Positions 50,770 to 59,164 of a stretch of DNA of 64,000 bases are shown piece by piece. Within the stretch, counting starts at the first letter, position 1. Each line of letters starts with the position of its first letter. Made by a program: the position numbers and the translations under genes. The stretch is from NCBI RefSeq assembly GCF_018613235.1, contig NZ_JAGGQP010000053.1, positions 1-64,000 on the forward strand, in the 5' to 3' direction. The stretch is from Bacillus sp. ISL-41 (GTDB taxonomy: Bacteria > Bacillota > Bacilli > Bacillales > Cytobacillaceae). The notes under the pieces were generated by a model. It was not told the origin of the DNA and ran no database searches. It saw only the letters and a list, made by a program, of their open reading frames with translations.

Positions 50770-52670
50770 CTTGATCCCTCCCCTCGCAGCGAAACACCAT
50801 ATACTCCATCTAGTTGCTGTTTGAAAATTGGTTCAATGCTTAATTCATAAACGGACATTTTGGTTCTGTTCTGTTTAAGAACCTCAATGGCTGACAGCAG
50901 GAATTCACGCTGGATCCTTCCAGTATATTCCAGAATTTTCAAGCTTTGTTTACCTCTTTCAGAAAAATGAACCTCTGAATCTTGCAGAACTTGAGCTCCA
51001 TCCCCAGCTAACTCATTTTGAAAATCGGATAAAGCATTCTGCAAAGCGCTTCTTAATGCCAAAGTTGTATTCAGACCAGCACTTCCATACCAGCCTTTAT
51101 TTGTTCCGATCCAGATAACGGGGAAACCCCGAATTTCCTTTCCAATCCCCGCTCGCGGTGCTCCCTGTATCGTAGTGAGAGCCTTTAGATAAAAAGCACA
51201 ACGTTGGTCTTCAATCCGCTCAAGGTCGAAAAGGGAAATCGACTCTTTTTCACTGATCTTTCGATGATCCAGTTCTTTTGAAAGACATTTTTGCAGACCT
51301 CGCCCAACAGCTTCCGCAAAGGTTTCACCGGCACCAACACCCAGAATGCCGCGGTTATCAATGATTTCTGCAAGGCGGGCAGTATATGATTCAATCCCCA
51401 TCAACGCCGCCTCTATTCGTGCTTCTTCATGTGTGAACCCTGTACAAACCCTTGCCGTCAGTAATTCAGCCGGCCCATCTGACAGCGGATCGGCTGCCTG
51501 AACCCTGCATTGTGTCAATGGAAGCTGCTTAAGGTCTCCCTCTTCCCACTCATGTAATATCCCAGTCTCCTTTGAAGTCAATAGACTGAAATACTGCAAA
51601 AATTTTTCTGGTTCAGCTATCCTAAAATCATGATTAAGCCTATTTTCAAGATCTCCTACCTTTATGGATGAAAAAACTCCAGTTACTAGTGGATGTGCTA
51701 AAACCGAATGCCATCTTCCTTCAAAAGTTTCTAAATCGAGCAAATAGATTCGGTTTCTTTGTTCAGATTTCGTGACGCCAGCAAGTTCTTTGTATAATTC
51801 AAATGTCATAACGTTAGCCAGCAATGCTCCAGTCGTAAAAGATACGGCAGAGTCTATAGGCTCTTTTTCCAAAACAGTAGAATGCAATCGCCTCCACGCA
51901 GACTCCCAGCAAATTTCCGAATCAGGAGCAATCAATGGACCGGCTATGCCTGTTTGGTTGAAAAGGATGGCAGGTATGAAGGTTTTCCTCTCCTCCCTGC
52001 AGATCGATTGCAAAACCTTCAATTCTTCAACATTGCCATTTTGTGAAACATACAGGACCGAGTCGAAAGGTCTCAGCAGCTCGCTCCAATCCTTATTGTT
52101 AAACTCCTCGTACTCCACCTCACAATCAGTTTTACGCGCATGATTCATAAGCTCTGCCAATCTTTTTCTATTGGTTGGGATTTCATCTGTAATAGCGACA
52201 TTCACTTTCTGCAGACCGGATTCCAGCAAAGTAGAAACGACCGAATTCAACATGGGACCAGAGCCGATGGCCAGTATCTTTGCCTTGCGGAATGACTGGA
52301 ATCTTGATGCACCTGAACCAGCCAAATTATCGACAAACTCTATTTGCGAAGCGAACTTTTTCAGGACTTGCTCAGATAATTGATGCGGTTCATCCTGGCT
52401 CACATCCCTTACAAAACCATTTTCAAAAAGTGCCTCAGCAATTTGATAAACACGCTCCCTGTATGGTTCAGGCAGGCCATCGGTCAATTTCCCCAGCGAA
52501 TACTCCCCGTTAAACATTGGCAAAAGCTTTTCAACCCACTGATCAATACCATTCCCTTCAAGACGGAATGAACATGAATTATTCCTTAAATAAACTCCCC
52601 GGTTCGGTTCTGCGAGATAAAACGTATCTCTTTTCACCTTCAATATCATAGAAGGTTCCAGCTTCACCAT
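50766..52670 (-). CDS. Thiazole-bacteriocin maturation protein (Ocin-ThiF-like)
   Basis: The 634-residue product resembles the putative thiazole-containing bacteriocin maturation protein family (TIGR03693 type) linked to heterocycloanthracin clusters. The central part has an E1-like Rossmann start AKILAIGSGPMLNSVVSTLLESGLQKVNVAI (about 130-160). N-terminal FYLAEPNRGVYLRNN looks like a wing that could bind the leader peptide. A catalytic role is not shown. It may be a partner that presents the precursor to the YcaO enzyme. It is the first of three tightly coupled enzyme genes. Confidence 0.85.
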   Translation of the reverse strand: MVKLEPSMILKVKRDTFYLAEPNRGVYLRNNSCSFRLEGNGIDQWVEKLLPMFNGEYSLGKLTDGLPEPYRERVYQIAEALFENGFVRDVSQDEPHQLSEQVLKKFASQIEFVDNLAGSGASRFQSFRKAKILAIGSGPMLNSVVSTLLESGLQKVNVAITDEIPTNRKRLAELMNHARKTDCEVEYEEFNNKDWSELLRPFDSVLYVSQNGNVEELKVLQSICREERKTFIPAILFNQTGIAGPLIAPDSEICWESAWRRLHSTVLEKEPIDSAVSFTTGALLANVMTFELYKELAGVTKSEQRNRIYLLDLETFEGRWHSVLAHPLVTGVFSSIKVGDLENRLNHDFRIAEPEKFLQYFSLLTSKETGILHEWEEGDLKQLPLTQCRVQAADPLSDGPAELLTARVCTGFTHEEARIEAALMGIESYTARLAEIIDNRGILGVGAGETFAEAVGRGLQKCLSKELDHRKISEKESISLFDLERIEDQRCAFYLKALTTIQGAPRAGIGKEIRGFPVIWIGTNKGWYGSAGLNTTLALRSALQNALSDFQNELAGDGAQVLQDSEVHFSERGKQSLKILEYTGRIQREFLLSAIEVLKQNRTKMSVYELSIEPIFKQQLDGVYGVSLRGEGSR

Positions 52671-52767
52671 CTCACTCCTCCTCAGGCACTAAAGCCTTTA
52701 CTCTCCTTCATTGACTGTCATTATCATCGTATGTAGCGCAATTTGTCCCTTATGTCTCGGAATGAAA

Positions 52768-52803
52768 TAAGAAAAGCCCCTGCAAAGAACTACCGCAGGG
52801 GCT
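52768..52803 (-). terminator. Terminator between precursor and enzyme genes
   Basis: AGCCCCTGC pairs with GCAGGGGCT, followed by TTTCTTATTTC. In the operon it would let precursor mRNA exceed enzyme mRNA, with partial read-through into the enzymes. Confidence 0.75.
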
Positions 52804-52822
52804 GAATTCTGGATTGATTAAC

Positions 52823-53101
52823 TTAACCACGATGGCAGCGGCCACAACCGCCACAGCGTCCGCACCCGCCGCAACGAGCACATCTTCCACAGCCGCCGCA
52901 TCCACCGCAGCGGAAACACCCGCCGCAACCAAAGCAGCTAAAGAAACAAGAAAAACCGAAACAACCGCCAAAGCCACCCAGTCCTAAAAAAATACGTTCA
53001 TCCCCTGAATGGTACTGGTTTTGATCCCAGCTAACCGGCTGAGTTGCCTGGAAATCACCAACATTCAGCATTTGCAGTTCATTTTGAAAATTATTCATCA
53101 T
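52823..53101 (-). CDS. Heterocycloanthracin/sonorensin-type precursor peptide
   Basis: The 92-residue precursor has a leader MMNNFQNELQMLNVGDFQATQPVSWDQNQY (the family type) and a core with fourteen Cys (47, 52, then 56 to 89 at every third residue), set in Gly, Phe, Arg and a few Ser. C-x-x-C spacing throughout fits serial azoline formation. GGAGGTAAACAA precedes the ATG at 53101. An upstream frame to 53143 has no support. The three maturation genes follow downstream, after a terminator. Confidence 0.9.
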   Translation of the reverse strand: MMNNFQNELQMLNVGDFQATQPVSWDQNQYHSGDERIFLGLGGFGGCFGFSCFFSCFGCGGCFRCGGCGGCGRCARCGGCGRCGGCGRCHRG

Positions 53102-53513
53102 TTGTTTACCTCCTCGAAAAATTGACAGGGCTCCACTAAACAAGAAACCAAGTGAGCAATATGCAAATATTTCTGTATATAAGGATAAGACACTAATTAA
53201 TAAGGATACTCTTCAACAATTTATGTAGACGAAGTAGGCATTGTCACATATGCAAAAGCCTATTTTTGGGTGGTGAGGATTTTCTAAATGAAACTGAACA
53301 TCTTCTAGTGGCAGAAATCTTAACTGTTTCAGCCTTAAATCAAGGGCAGAAACAGGGAAAGCAAAGGCATACCATTAAATTAAAATACTTGACGCATAAC
53401 AGCTAAAATCATTCATGTTTCCCGAAGACTGATGTCCTTTCAAAAATTCTGCAACTTTCGACGCAAAGTTGTACAATGAACATGTAAAGGTGATTTTATT
53501 GGAGGGAATAGTA

Positions 53514-54305
53514 TTGAGAAACCATGAAATTGATTATAAAATTTACGGCGATGACATGCAGTTTGTCGAGGTTGAACTGGATCCGAATGAAACGGTTGTA
53601 GCTGAGGCTGGCAGTCTGATGATGATGGATCAACAAATTGAAATGGAGACGATTTTTGGCGACGGCTCAGGGAGCGGAGGCGGCTTGGTTGGGAAGCTGT
53701 TTGGTGCCGGAAAGCGATTATTGACGGGCGAGAGCCTTTTCATGACCACATTCACGAACACTGGCCACGAAAAGAAGCATGTATCCTTCGCGTCACCATA
53801 CCCTGGTAAAATCATTCCAATGGATCTAAGTCAGAATGGCGGCAAAATCATCTGCCAAAAAGACGCTTTCCTCGCTGCGGCTAAAGGCGTTTCTGTCGGG
53901 GTTGAATTCCAAAGGAAGCTTGGAGCAGGTTTCTTCGGCGGAGAAGGCTTCATCATGCAGAAGCTTGAAGGAGACGGAATGGCATTTGTCCACGCGGGCG
54001 GAACAATACATAAGAGAGAGCTTCAAGCGGGAGAAGTAATCAAAGTCGACACCGGATGCCTTGTTGCAATGACAAGCAACGTGAATTACGACATCGAAAT
54101 GGTGAAAGGAATTAAAACAGCATTATTTGGCGGAGAAGGTCTTTTCTTTGCAACACTTAGAGGACCAGGCACTGTTTGGATCCAATCACTTCCATTCAGC
54201 CGCCTCGCCAGCAGAGTATTCGCCGCCGCTCCACAAGCTGGAGGGCAGAACAAAGGCGAAGGCAGCGTCCTTGGCGGCGTCTTCAGAATGCTTGATGGTG
54301 ATTAA
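53514..54305 (+). CDS. AIM24/TIGR00266 family protein
   Basis: The 263-residue product has the AIM24-type glycine-rich beta-helix/beta-sandwich layout: [60 protein letters not shown] and [21 protein letters not shown]. Bacterial members are common and uncharacterised. The start is TTG at 53514 (after GGAGGGAATAGTA), which matches the usual N-terminus [10 protein letters not shown] longer frame to 53469 lies before the RBS. The 410-bp interval before it, up to the precursor gene, holds their divergent promoters and no other gene that I see. Confidence 0.85.
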   Translation: MRNHEIDYKIYGDDMQFVEVELDPNETVVAEAGSLMMMDQQIEMETIFGDGSGSGGGLVGKLFGAGKRLLTGESLFMTTFTNTGHEKKHVSFASPYPGKIIPMDLSQNGGKIICQKDAFLAAAKGVSVGVEFQRKLGAGFFGGEGFIMQKLEGDGMAFVHAGGTIHKRELQAGEVIKVDTGCLVAMTSNVNYDIEMVKGIKTALFGGEGLFFATLRGPGTVWIQSLPFSRLASRVFAAAPQAGGQNKGEGSVLGGVFRMLDGD

Positions 54306-54317
54306 TGATGAACAAAT

Positions 54318-54357
54318 GGGGATGGTTTCCGAGTCGGGACCACCCTCTTTTTTTCAT
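54318..54357 (+). terminator. Terminator after AIM24 gene
   Basis: GGTTTCC region pairs with GGGACCACC, followed by seven T. The stem is imperfect. Confidence 0.65.
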
Positions 54358-54462
54358 TAGAGAAAGTTAGGATATAAACACATTCCTGCAATATCTGAAA
54401 CTTTTATAATCCCTTAGTCGTATTAGAGTTAGCAAACACTATTTGTTAGCGAGGTGTTGACA

Positions 54463-54567
54463 ATGTTTTTCAGAATATTTCATAAGTCAAATCGTTCTGC
54501 GAAAATAGCTTTATTAGCAGGTTCAATTCTTCTATTGGTAGGCGGAATAGCCAGCCTTTATCTTTAA
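54463..54567 (+). CDS. Small membrane protein, 34 aa
   Basis: Too short for standard ORF tracks. The frame MFFRIFHKSNRSAKIALLAG... ends with a single hydrophobic helix (about 14-33, ALLAGSILLLVGGIASLYL) and then stops. GAGGTGTTGACA precedes the ATG. A terminator follows. Such one-helix peptides are frequent in Bacillus, with unknown roles. Confidence 0.55.
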   Translation: MFFRIFHKSNRSAKIALLAGSILLLVGGIASLYL

Positions 54568-54605
54568 AGTTGTTACTCATTTTATCAAAATCAATCGTTT
54601 ATAAA

Positions 54606-54645
54606 ATAAAGGCTAAACCAAGAATTTTTTCAGGTTTAGCCTTTG
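54606..54645. terminator. Bidirectional terminator
   Basis: AAAGGCTAAACC pairs with GGTTTAGCCTTT around a 13-base loop. It serves the small membrane protein and the PstS-like gene from opposite sides. Confidence 0.75.
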
Positions 54646-54670
54646 TGATTTTGATCTACCTTGTCCTATC

Positions 54671-56125
54671 CTACAATGGAATGTAACCAATCCCTTTAAT
54701 CAGCTTCTGCCCCTCGGGTCCCTGCATCCATTCAAGCATCGGTTGCACCGATTTTTTCGGGTTATCCTTTACAGTAATTGCATACAGGTTGACGACAAAT
54801 GGATATTTACCTGACGCGATATTCTCTGGTGATGGTTCAACACCATCCAGTGAAACCAGCTTGATTTTTGCATTGGGATTCATGCCAGTTGTGAAAAAGC
54901 GGAATGAGTAACCAAGGGAGTTATTGTAGTTGCGGTAGCTGGCGACCTCCTCCATCAAATCGCCCATTCCCGCCACCTCTTCTTTCAAAGCGGGCATCAA
55001 CGGCGTGTCACCCATGAATTTTTCCATGATCGTCTGGCTGCCAGAGTCTGCCGGCCGCTGGAAAGCCATAATCCTGTTTTCCTTTCCACCCACTTCACTC
55101 CAATTGGTTATTTTAGCTGAGTAAATCGATTTAATTTCCTCTGAAGTCAGGTTTTCAACTGGATTTTTTTCATTTACAAAAAACACAAATGCTTCCTTCC
55201 CAATTGGAGTAAGGACGAGTTCCTTCCCCTTACTCTCTGCCAGGCTTTGTTGCGATGCCGAGGGCTGGGCACCGAAAAATATATCTACTTCCCCTGATAC
55301 AAGTCTCTCAAAGGCATAGATCGTATTCGTAAAACTAACGACCTCTTCACCAGTCGGAAGCGTGTTGTTACTTCTTATCTCTTTATATGTCGCGTTTGCG
55401 AAGGCCGCATATACTGGATAAGCTGCCTCTGCTCCATCCAAAATTGGCATTTCACTTTGAGTTTCCACACTAAAACTTGCCGGGCCTTCCAGCTTAGGCA
55501 ATTTATTATTTGGGTTCGTCACATAGTATGGTTCAAGGTCAACACTCGAGAAGCCATTGCCATAATCAAATCCATATGAAGGTGGAAGAACATGCTTGCT
55601 CCGCTCAATATAGATTGTTCCAATCACAGCCAAGAGCAGCACAATGATACCGACGCCTGCGAACAGATTTCCCTTTTTTAAGATGACTTTCGTCTGAGTC
55701 CTCCGTTCAGAAGCGAAAAAGCCGATCAAAAAGAATAAATAATAAGAAAACGGCACAGCGAATGTAAGAATGAATTCACCCATCAATGCTGAAATAAAAG
55801 AATTCGGTAAAAAAGGGAATGGCGCGAATACAAAGATTTCCCAAACCTGGTGCCCGAAAAAGCCTTTGGAAATAATCATCCCTATGGCAGCAAGAAGCAC
55901 CGTAATTAAAAGAGGGGCAAAAACCGGAAGATACCGACTATTAAACGTGGCAGCCTTTGGCCTTTTCCCAAAACGGTACCCTATAATCAGAGCCAGAATC
56001 GAGATGGTCAATACCATTATTAGCGGCCCATAGTTCTCAATTGGCATAATCCCAATCCCTAAAAATGATAGAAAAAGAGGCATAAGTATTAAGTAAATAA
56101 TTAAAAACCCGGCATCCTTCTTCAC
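54671..56125 (-). CDS. PstS-like binding domain fused to a membrane module
   Basis: The 484-residue product has five membrane helices (about 7-180) followed by an outside periplasmic-binding fold (about 215-484) of the PstS type. The latter has the phosphate-binding SGSQTIMEKFMG region and NEKNPVENLTSEEIKSIYSAKITNWSEVGG. Free PstS proteins carry a lipid anchor. This fusion has no ABC partner nearby, so it may sense rather than import phosphate. GTG at 56125 follows GGAGG at 8 bp. A TTG at 56140 overlaps it. Confidence 0.8.
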   Translation of the reverse strand: MKKDAGFLIIYLILMPLFLSFLGIGIMPIENYGPLIMVLTISILALIIGYRFGKRPKAATFNSRYLPVFAPLLITVLLAAIGMIISKGFFGHQVWEIFVFAPFPFLPNSFISALMGEFILTFAVPFSYYLFFLIGFFASERRTQTKVILKKGNLFAGVGIIVLLLAVIGTIYIERSKHVLPPSYGFDYGNGFSSVDLEPYYVTNPNNKLPKLEGPASFSVETQSEMPILDGAEAAYPVYAAFANATYKEIRSNNTLPTGEEVVSFTNTIYAFERLVSGEVDIFFGAQPSASQQSLAESKGKELVLTPIGKEAFVFFVNEKNPVENLTSEEIKSIYSAKITNWSEVGGKENRIMAFQRPADSGSQTIMEKFMGDTPLMPALKEEVAGMGDLMEEVASYRNYNNSLGYSFRFFTTGMNPNAKIKLVSLDGVEPSPENIASGKYPFVVNLYAITVKDNPKKSVQPMLEWMQGPEGQKLIKGIGYIPL

Positions 56126-56254
56126 TCCAAAAACCTCCAATACTATATATTATTTAGTGTAATTTTACACTAAATGAATATTTTAGTAAATGTGTTATTT
56201 TAAAAGTAATCATAAAATTTGGAAGCAAAATGATAGGGTCGAGATTGGAATCTA

Positions 56255-56680
56255 TTGTTGACCTAAATATCCAGATTTTGAGAAAACAGGGCACCAAGGA
56301 GCCCGATTGGTGACCTAAATATCCAGTTTTTGAGAAAACAGGGCACCAAAGAGCCCTATTGGTGACCTAAATATCCAGATTTTGAAAAAACAGGGCACCA
56401 AGGAGCCCGATTGGTGACCTAAATATCCAGTTTTTGAGAAAACAGGGCACCAAGGAGCCCTATTGGTGACCTGATTATCCAGATTTTGAGAAAACAGGGC
56501 ACCAAGGAACCCGATTGGCGACCTAAATATCCAGTTTTTGAGAAAACAGGGCACCAATCACCCCTATTGGTGACCTAATTATCCAGATTTTGAAAAAACA
56601 GGGCACCAATAACCCCTATTGGTGACCTAATTATCCAGGTTATGAAAAAACAGGGCACTAATGAAAATAATTGGTAGCCT
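56255..56680. repeat. 52-bp tandem array, family E (eight units plus a partial)
   Basis: Units start at 56255, 56307, 56359, 56411, 56463, 56515, 56567, 56619 and (partial) 56671, exactly 52 bp apart each time. Each has left arm TTGGTGACCT, a 23-bp loop and right arm AGGGCACCAA, pairing 9 of 10 with the same mismatch each time, then a 9-bp link. Alternate units tend to share loop variants (CCAGATTTT and CCAGTTTTT), suggesting duplication of pairs. It is upstream of the PstS-like gene and downstream of the FtsW-like gene. Confidence 0.95.
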
Positions 56681-56702
56681 AAAATATTTTCCCTCCACAA
56701 AA

Positions 56703-56735
56703 ATAAAAGAGGAACCATAATGAATACAGTTCCTC
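56703..56735 (-). terminator. Terminator of second ECF operon
   Basis: GAGGAAC pairs with GTTCCTC, followed by TTTTATTTTTG on the minus strand, just after the FtsW-like stop. Confidence 0.75.
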
Positions 56736-56746
56736 CCCCATCATCA

Positions 56747-58018
56747 TCAAGCAGTTTTATTTAAAATAAAATCTTTCCTCCGATAGACACTCAATACAAC
56801 CCCCATTATAAATGCGTTAAAAATCATCGGGGTCAATCCATAACTGATGAATGGAAGAGACATGGACGTCAGTGGGAGCAGGCCAATCAGCATTCCGATA
56901 TTATAGATGAATTGGACAAGGAACAATGTCACCCCGCCAACAAGCAGCAAGATTCCAAACCGGGAGTTAATTTGAATGGAAATCATTATAATCCTGGCTG
57001 CAAATAGCGAAAGGATCACGAATAGTCCAATCGCAAATAAATACCCGTAATGATAGGTTAGATTGACAAAAGCGTAATCTGTATGTTCGAATGGCATCGC
57101 ATTGCTTTTGGCTGCAGAACCGAACCATCCTGCTGATGTCAACCGTTCTTTCAGCTGCAAGTACGAATACCCCCAGCTGTCTGGATATTTTTCAGGATTG
57201 AGGAAACCTAATATCCTGGCAAGCTGATATTCTTTCACTGTAAACCAAGCAAGTGCTCCAAATGCGACAGCTCCCACAATCGACACGATCGAAATGATCG
57301 CAGCAACTTTCCTGCCGATCGTGCTCCACCACATCATAATAAATACCATTGCTATATATATGAAACTGACAGCCATGTTTGGTATTGCCATATATAAAAA
57401 CAGGGGCAACGCAAATAAGATAAAATGATGCCATAGTTTAATTTTCTGGTTATTGAAAAATGACGCCCACCCCAGGAAAAAGAAAGGCAGTGCCATAAAG
57501 CTTTCAATTGGGAACGATCCAATCATAAAATATGGAATTCCATTTACCATCGTATTTGGGACTGTTAGCAATAATAATAAAAGTGAAACTCCAACTGAGT
57601 AAAAAAACCAACCTTTTCCTTCAAACTTTCGATAATCGATAAACATCATGATCACTGCCAACAATATTCCAAGGAAAACATGAATGGCTTTCTTAGCGAT
57701 AAAATTGTCCTCATACTCCCCACCCAATGTGAGCAGCGGCAGGAAACTGAGCGCCATGGTAATAGCCAGCAAACCGATCAGCCACCAGTCAATCCTCGGT
57801 TTATGAAGTTTATTCAACTCGTGCCCAAGCTTGGACGGACTTCCCATTTGGCTTACTGCCTTTTCCTCAGCCTCCGCCTCACTCATGCCCTTCCCAATCC
57901 ATTCCTTCTTCACCTGATTGAGGTGAAATTCCAATTCCGAGACTACAAACTTTTTCGCTTCTTTTGAACGGATATGTGTCGTTACTTCACTTAAAAAATG
58001 ATTCCATTTATTACTCAT
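56747..58018 (-). CDS. FtsW/RodA/SpoVE-like protein with N-terminal permease-prefix domain
   Basis: The 423-residue product starts with a cytoplasmic HAAS/permease-prefix-like domain (about 1-70, with EAEEKAVSQMGSPSKLGHELNKLH), then about ten helices of the SEDS family. The SEDS catalytic Asp region is AGWFGSAAKSNAMPFEHTDYAF (Asp314). SEDS proteins polymerise lipid II into glycan strands. The prefix domain is not part of classical FtsW or RodA. It is last in an operon after an ECF sigma and a PadR regulator, so it may adjust wall synthesis under stress. Confidence 0.85.
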   Translation of the reverse strand: MSNKWNHFLSEVTTHIRSKEAKKFVVSELEFHLNQVKKEWIGKGMSEAEAEEKAVSQMGSPSKLGHELNKLHKPRIDWWLIGLLAITMALSFLPLLTLGGEYEDNFIAKKAIHVFLGILLAVIMMFIDYRKFEGKGWFFYSVGVSLLLLLLTVPNTMVNGIPYFMIGSFPIESFMALPFFFLGWASFFNNQKIKLWHHFILFALPLFLYMAIPNMAVSFIYIAMVFIMMWWSTIGRKVAAIISIVSIVGAVAFGALAWFTVKEYQLARILGFLNPEKYPDSWGYSYLQLKERLTSAGWFGSAAKSNAMPFEHTDYAFVNLTYHYGYLFAIGLFVILSLFAARIIMISIQINSRFGILLLVGGVTLFLVQFIYNIGMLIGLLPLTSMSLPFISYGLTPMIFNAFIMGVVLSVYRRKDFILNKTA

Positions 58019-58025
58019 AGCACGA

Positions 58026-58433
58026 TCACTCCTCTAGCAATCCTTTTATGCCGATTGTACCGGAAGCGGTGCTCTTCTCCAGCCTGCGGGCATATTTTCT
58101 CCCTTTTTCGGTAATCTGATAGAATTTCGCCCCTTCCTCATTCCAATAGGAAGTAATCAGACGTTTCTGTTCAAGCGTGTGCAGCATCGTATACAAAGAA
58201 CCCTCATTGTCCTCGAACTTTTTGAGACCCCTTGATCTTAGCAGCCCGGTTAATTCGTAGCCTGTTTTTTCACGAAAAAGAAGCTGCAGGATGGCCAAAG
58301 TGATTAAATCATTACTCTCATCTGGCATGTTTATTTGTTTGTGAATTTCTTTCCTCATTTTTTCTGAAAATTTGAGTTCATTAAAAGTGGACTTCTCCAT
58401 AGATTTCCGGAGTTTACTTAGCCGGTCTTCCAT
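58026..58433 (-). CDS. PadR family transcriptional regulator
   Basis: The 135-residue winged-helix protein has the PadR pattern DLITLAILQLLFREKTGYELTGLLRSRG... EGSLYTMLHTLEQKRLITSYWNEEGAKFYQITEKGRKY. It lies between an ECF sigma and the SEDS-like gene, 7 bp from the latter, and is commonly paired with HAAS-domain permease genes. It is probably the local repressor. The N-terminal 35 residues, before the HTH, are an extra helix. Confidence 0.9.
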   Translation of the reverse strand: MEDRLSKLRKSMEKSTFNELKFSEKMRKEIHKQINMPDESNDLITLAILQLLFREKTGYELTGLLRSRGLKKFEDNEGSLYTMLHTLEQKRLITSYWNEEGAKFYQITEKGRKYARRLEKSTASGTIGIKGLLEE

Positions 58434-58970
58434 TTACATTTCCTCCAATCTTTCCTTCAATAGTTCTTTCGCTCGCTTTAGCCGCGTCTTGATGGTGTTT
58501 TCTTTTGCCTCTGTCACGACAGCTATTTCCTTGATTGACATCTCCTCAAAATAGAAAAGATAAATCACTTCCCGATAATTAACCGGCAGCTCCATGACAG
58601 CCGATGCCAGCTGCCCGTCTTCTTCGTCCTGGATCACCGTTTGCTCAACACTTTCACTTTGGATTGAATCATAAATGGGCTGGTAATCGGTGGTAAAGAC
58701 ATTCTTGGTGTACCAACTTTTTAGATAATCCTTGCAGTGATTGGAAGCAATTCTCCAAAGCCAGGTCCGAAACTTTGACTTACCGCTGTATGTATGAAGC
58801 GACTTATAACATTTCACGAAAATCTCTTGAGTCAAATCCTCAGCGATTTGTTTATTTTTCACGTATGAAAAAGCGAGCTGCAGAATCTCTTGACCGTACC
58901 TTGTCATGATTTCATCAATTGCTTCTGCGGCATTCTCGCTAACATTGATGCCAACTGTTATATCATCCAC
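58434..58970 (-). CDS. ECF-type sigma-70 factor
   Basis: The 178-residue product has region 2 (about 20-90, AEDLTQEIFVKCYKSLHTYSGKSKFRTWLWRIASNHCKDYLK) and region 4 (about 125-172, VNYREVIYLFYFEEMSIKEIAVVTEAKENTIKTRLKRAKELL). Its stop is followed directly by the PadR start, with GGAGGAAATGTAA. No anti-sigma gene is next to it. PadR or the HAAS domain could act instead, which is speculation. Confidence 0.9.
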   Translation of the reverse strand: MDDITVGINVSENAAEAIDEIMTRYGQEILQLAFSYVKNKQIAEDLTQEIFVKCYKSLHTYSGKSKFRTWLWRIASNHCKDYLKSWYTKNVFTTDYQPIYDSIQSESVEQTVIQDEEDGQLASAVMELPVNYREVIYLFYFEEMSIKEIAVVTEAKENTIKTRLKRAKELLKERLEEM

Positions 58971-58995
58971 AACCGTTCCCCCTTCATAGTTTATA

Positions 58996-59021
58996 GACGA
59001 CGCACTTTTGAAAAAGTTTGG
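58996..59021 (-). promoter_or_regulatory. ECF-type autoregulatory promoter
   Basis: On the minus strand CCAAAC (59016-59021) and CGTC (58996-58999) are 16 bp apart, the Bacillus ECF pattern. It lies 26 bp before the sigma start. Confidence 0.6.
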
Positions 59022-59164
59022 ATTTATTTAATAGGGATAAAAGTTCTATTTTTTAAAAATTGAGAATAATATTCGACCCTCTACACTTTCGTCTAGTAAA
59101 ATAGAAGATAGATTTCAACCGTATTCACTTATTATACAAAAATTAATTTTAGGGAGGCTTTTTT

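Noticed and set aside
52750-52977. Ala/Val-rich frame overlapping the TOMM precursor
   Set aside because: It is an alternate reading of Cys/Gly codons (TGC/GGC) in the precursor core, with no RBS.
56315-56557. 80-codon frame on the minus strand in the 52-bp array
   Set aside because: It is a translation of repeat units with frame drift, and it is not bounded by an RBS.
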